From positions 5,315 through 69,314 of the forward strand of contig DIAS01000162.1 of assembly GCA_002415855.1 (NCBI GenBank): a stretch of 64,000 nucleotides of DNA, written 5' to 3'. Numbering within the stretch: position 1 is the stretch's first letter; each line of letters starts with the position of its first letter. The notes beneath the pieces are model-generated. The model saw only the letters and a list, made by a program, of their open reading frames with translations. It searched no databases and was not told the DNA's origin. Below, piece after piece: positions 62,985 to 64,000 of the stretch. The stretch comes from Bacteroidales bacterium UBA5072 (GTDB taxonomy: Bacteria > Bacteroidota > Bacteroidia > Bacteroidales > UBA10428). Both the position numbers and the translations under genes were made by a program.

Positions 62985-64000
62985 TTAAACAACACCCTGA
63001 GCCAGCATGGCATTGGCTACCTTGATGAAGCCACCGATATTGGCACCCTTGACATAATTGATATAGCCGTCCGTTTCCGAACCATATTGAACGCAGGTCG
63101 CGTGGATGTTGATCATGATGTGGTGAAGCCGCTGATCAACTTCTTCACGTGACCAGGGAAGACGCATGGAATTCTGTGTCATTTCAAGTCCCGAAGTGGC
63201 TACACCACCTGCATTAGCTGCCTTTCCCGGACCATAAAGGATCTTTTCCTTCAGGAAAACCTCTACGGCATCGGGCGTTGAAGGCATATTGGCACCCTCG
63301 GAAACCACCAGGCAGCCTGTTTTACATAACAGTTCGGCATCCTCTTCATTAATTTCATTTTGGGTAGCGCTGGGGAAGGCCATATCACATTTTACAGCCC
63401 ACGGGCGTTTGCCTTCAAAATATTTTGCGCCGTACTTATCTGCATATTCCTGGATCCTGCCTCTGCGAATGTTCTTTAATTCCATGACCCAGGACAGTTT
63501 TTCCGGATCAATTCCATTGGCATCGTAAATATAGCCTGAGGAATCGGAAAGTGTAAGCACTTTGGCACCGAGAGCATTCAACTTCTCAACCGTATATTGT
63601 GCTACATTTCCTGATCCGGAAACCACGGCGGTTTTTCCTTTGATGCTTTGTCCCCTGGTTTTCAGCATTTCCTCAGCAAAATACACTGCTCCGTAACCTG
63701 TTGCCTCAGGACGGATCAGGCTTCCGCCCCACTCTATCCCTTTGCCAGTAAGCACACCGGTAAATTCATTGCGAATACGCTTGTACTGGCCAAACATATA
63801 ACCAATCTCCCTGCCGCCAACACCTATATCCCCGGCCGGAACATCCGTATCCTGGCCAATGTGCCGTGACAGTTCAGTCATGAAGCTCTGACAGAAGCGC
63901 ATTACCTCATTGTCAGATTTGCCCTTAGGATCAAAATCAGATCCACCCTTACCGCCGCCCATTGGGAGTGTGGTAAGGCTGTTCTTGAACACCTGCTCGA
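62985..64000 (-). CDS. gdhA: NADP-type glutamate dehydrogenase (5' part outside window)
   Basis: The 3' 338 codons of a glutamate dehydrogenase; about 110 N-terminal residues lie beyond 64000 if it has the usual ~445. PMGGGKGGSDFDPKGKS carries the substrate-binding Lys, DVPAGDIGVGGREIGYMFG the catalytic Asp region, and VVSGSGNVAQYTVEKL the NADP-binding fold. RPEATGYG and SEGANMPSTPDAV are further hallmarks of the hexameric bacterial enzyme. It interconverts 2-oxoglutarate plus ammonia and glutamate in the cytoplasm. It is unrelated to the polysaccharide locus and marks its right border. Confidence 0.95.
   Translation of the reverse strand, partial: EQVFKNSLTTLPMGGGKGGSDFDPKGKSDNEVMRFCQSFMTELSRHIGQDTDVPAGDIGVGGREIGYMFGQYKRIRNEFTGVLTGKGIEWGGSLIRPEATGYGAVYFAEEMLKTRGQSIKGKTAVVSGSGNVAQYTVEKLNALGAKVLTLSDSSGYIYDANGIDPEKLSWVMELKNIRRGRIQEYADKYGAKYFEGKRPWAVKCDMAFPSATQNEINEEDAELLCKTGCLVVSEGANMPSTPDAVEVFLKEKILYGPGKAANAGGVATSGLEMTQNSMRLPWSREEVDQRLHHIMINIHATCVQYGSETDGYINYVKGANIGGFIKVANAMLAQGVV

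Overview
The window reads as a chromosomal segment of a Bacteroidota bacterium. Nine large secreted proteins end in a type IX secretion system (T9SS) type A C-terminal sorting domain (a YPNP-like motif, then a short beta-rich tail ending in KGIYFL..K.I.). Many gene starts are preceded by the Bacteroidota -7 motif TAnnTTTG rather than a -10 TATAAT box. Shine-Dalgarno sites are mostly weak or absent. The exact genus cannot be read from the sequence; an environmental Bacteroidales/Marinilabiliales-type organism is a guess.

Layout. Positions 1-3.9 kb: a fused ABC-2 ATPase/permease (cut by the window edge) and a lipoprotein of unknown function. 4.1-10.6 kb: a 2167-residue secreted protein with an SGNH-hydrolase head, 20 fibronectin III repeats and a T9SS tail. 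10.9-13.7 kb: two housekeeping genes, kup and rsmE. 13.9-18.1 kb: a tight five-gene operon that looks like a CDP-activated, C-methylated (branched) sugar pathway (SDR, RfbC-like epimerase, C-methyltransferase, RfbF-like cytidylyltransferase, PIG-L deacetylase). 18.2-62.2 kb: a large Wzx/Wzy-type exopolysaccharide or O-antigen locus (glycosyltransferases, Wzy-like polymerase, Wzx-like flippase, acyl- and acetyltransferases, two tandem WecA-like initiating enzymes, a TagA/WecG-family transferase, Wza-like lipoprotein, Wzc-like tyrosine kinase, WecC, WecB). It is interrupted by T9SS cargo genes. 62.2-64 kb: a Ser/Thr-type metallophosphatase and the C-terminal part of gdhA.

The most unusual content is a family of six paralogous secreted proteins (19.1-21.4 kb on the minus strand, and five consecutive genes at 28.9-43.0 kb). 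They share an N-terminal ~190-residue domain that I do not recognise (eight copies, with NWxxP, SPSxWW and NWFPxTxRVxVVAVS..S.FSGW motifs). In five of the six it is followed by 4 to 14 copies of a ~73-residue module (PGxDLYFRxKA), an Ig-like domain and the T9SS tail; the shortest member has only the N-terminal domain and the tail. The largest member carries three exact 876-bp tandem super-units, each of four module subtypes in the same order. Several of these genes are followed by their own terminator, so they are partly separate transcription units.

Working picture (inference): the locus makes a cell-surface polysaccharide with amino-sugar/uronic-acid (WecB/WecC) and possibly branched-sugar components, and at the same time encodes large surface or matrix proteins exported by T9SS. 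The T9SS machinery itself is not in this window. Candidate regulatory structures include a helically phased triple repeat flanked by inverted arms (49204-49321) and a 24-bp perfect palindrome (54935-54958).
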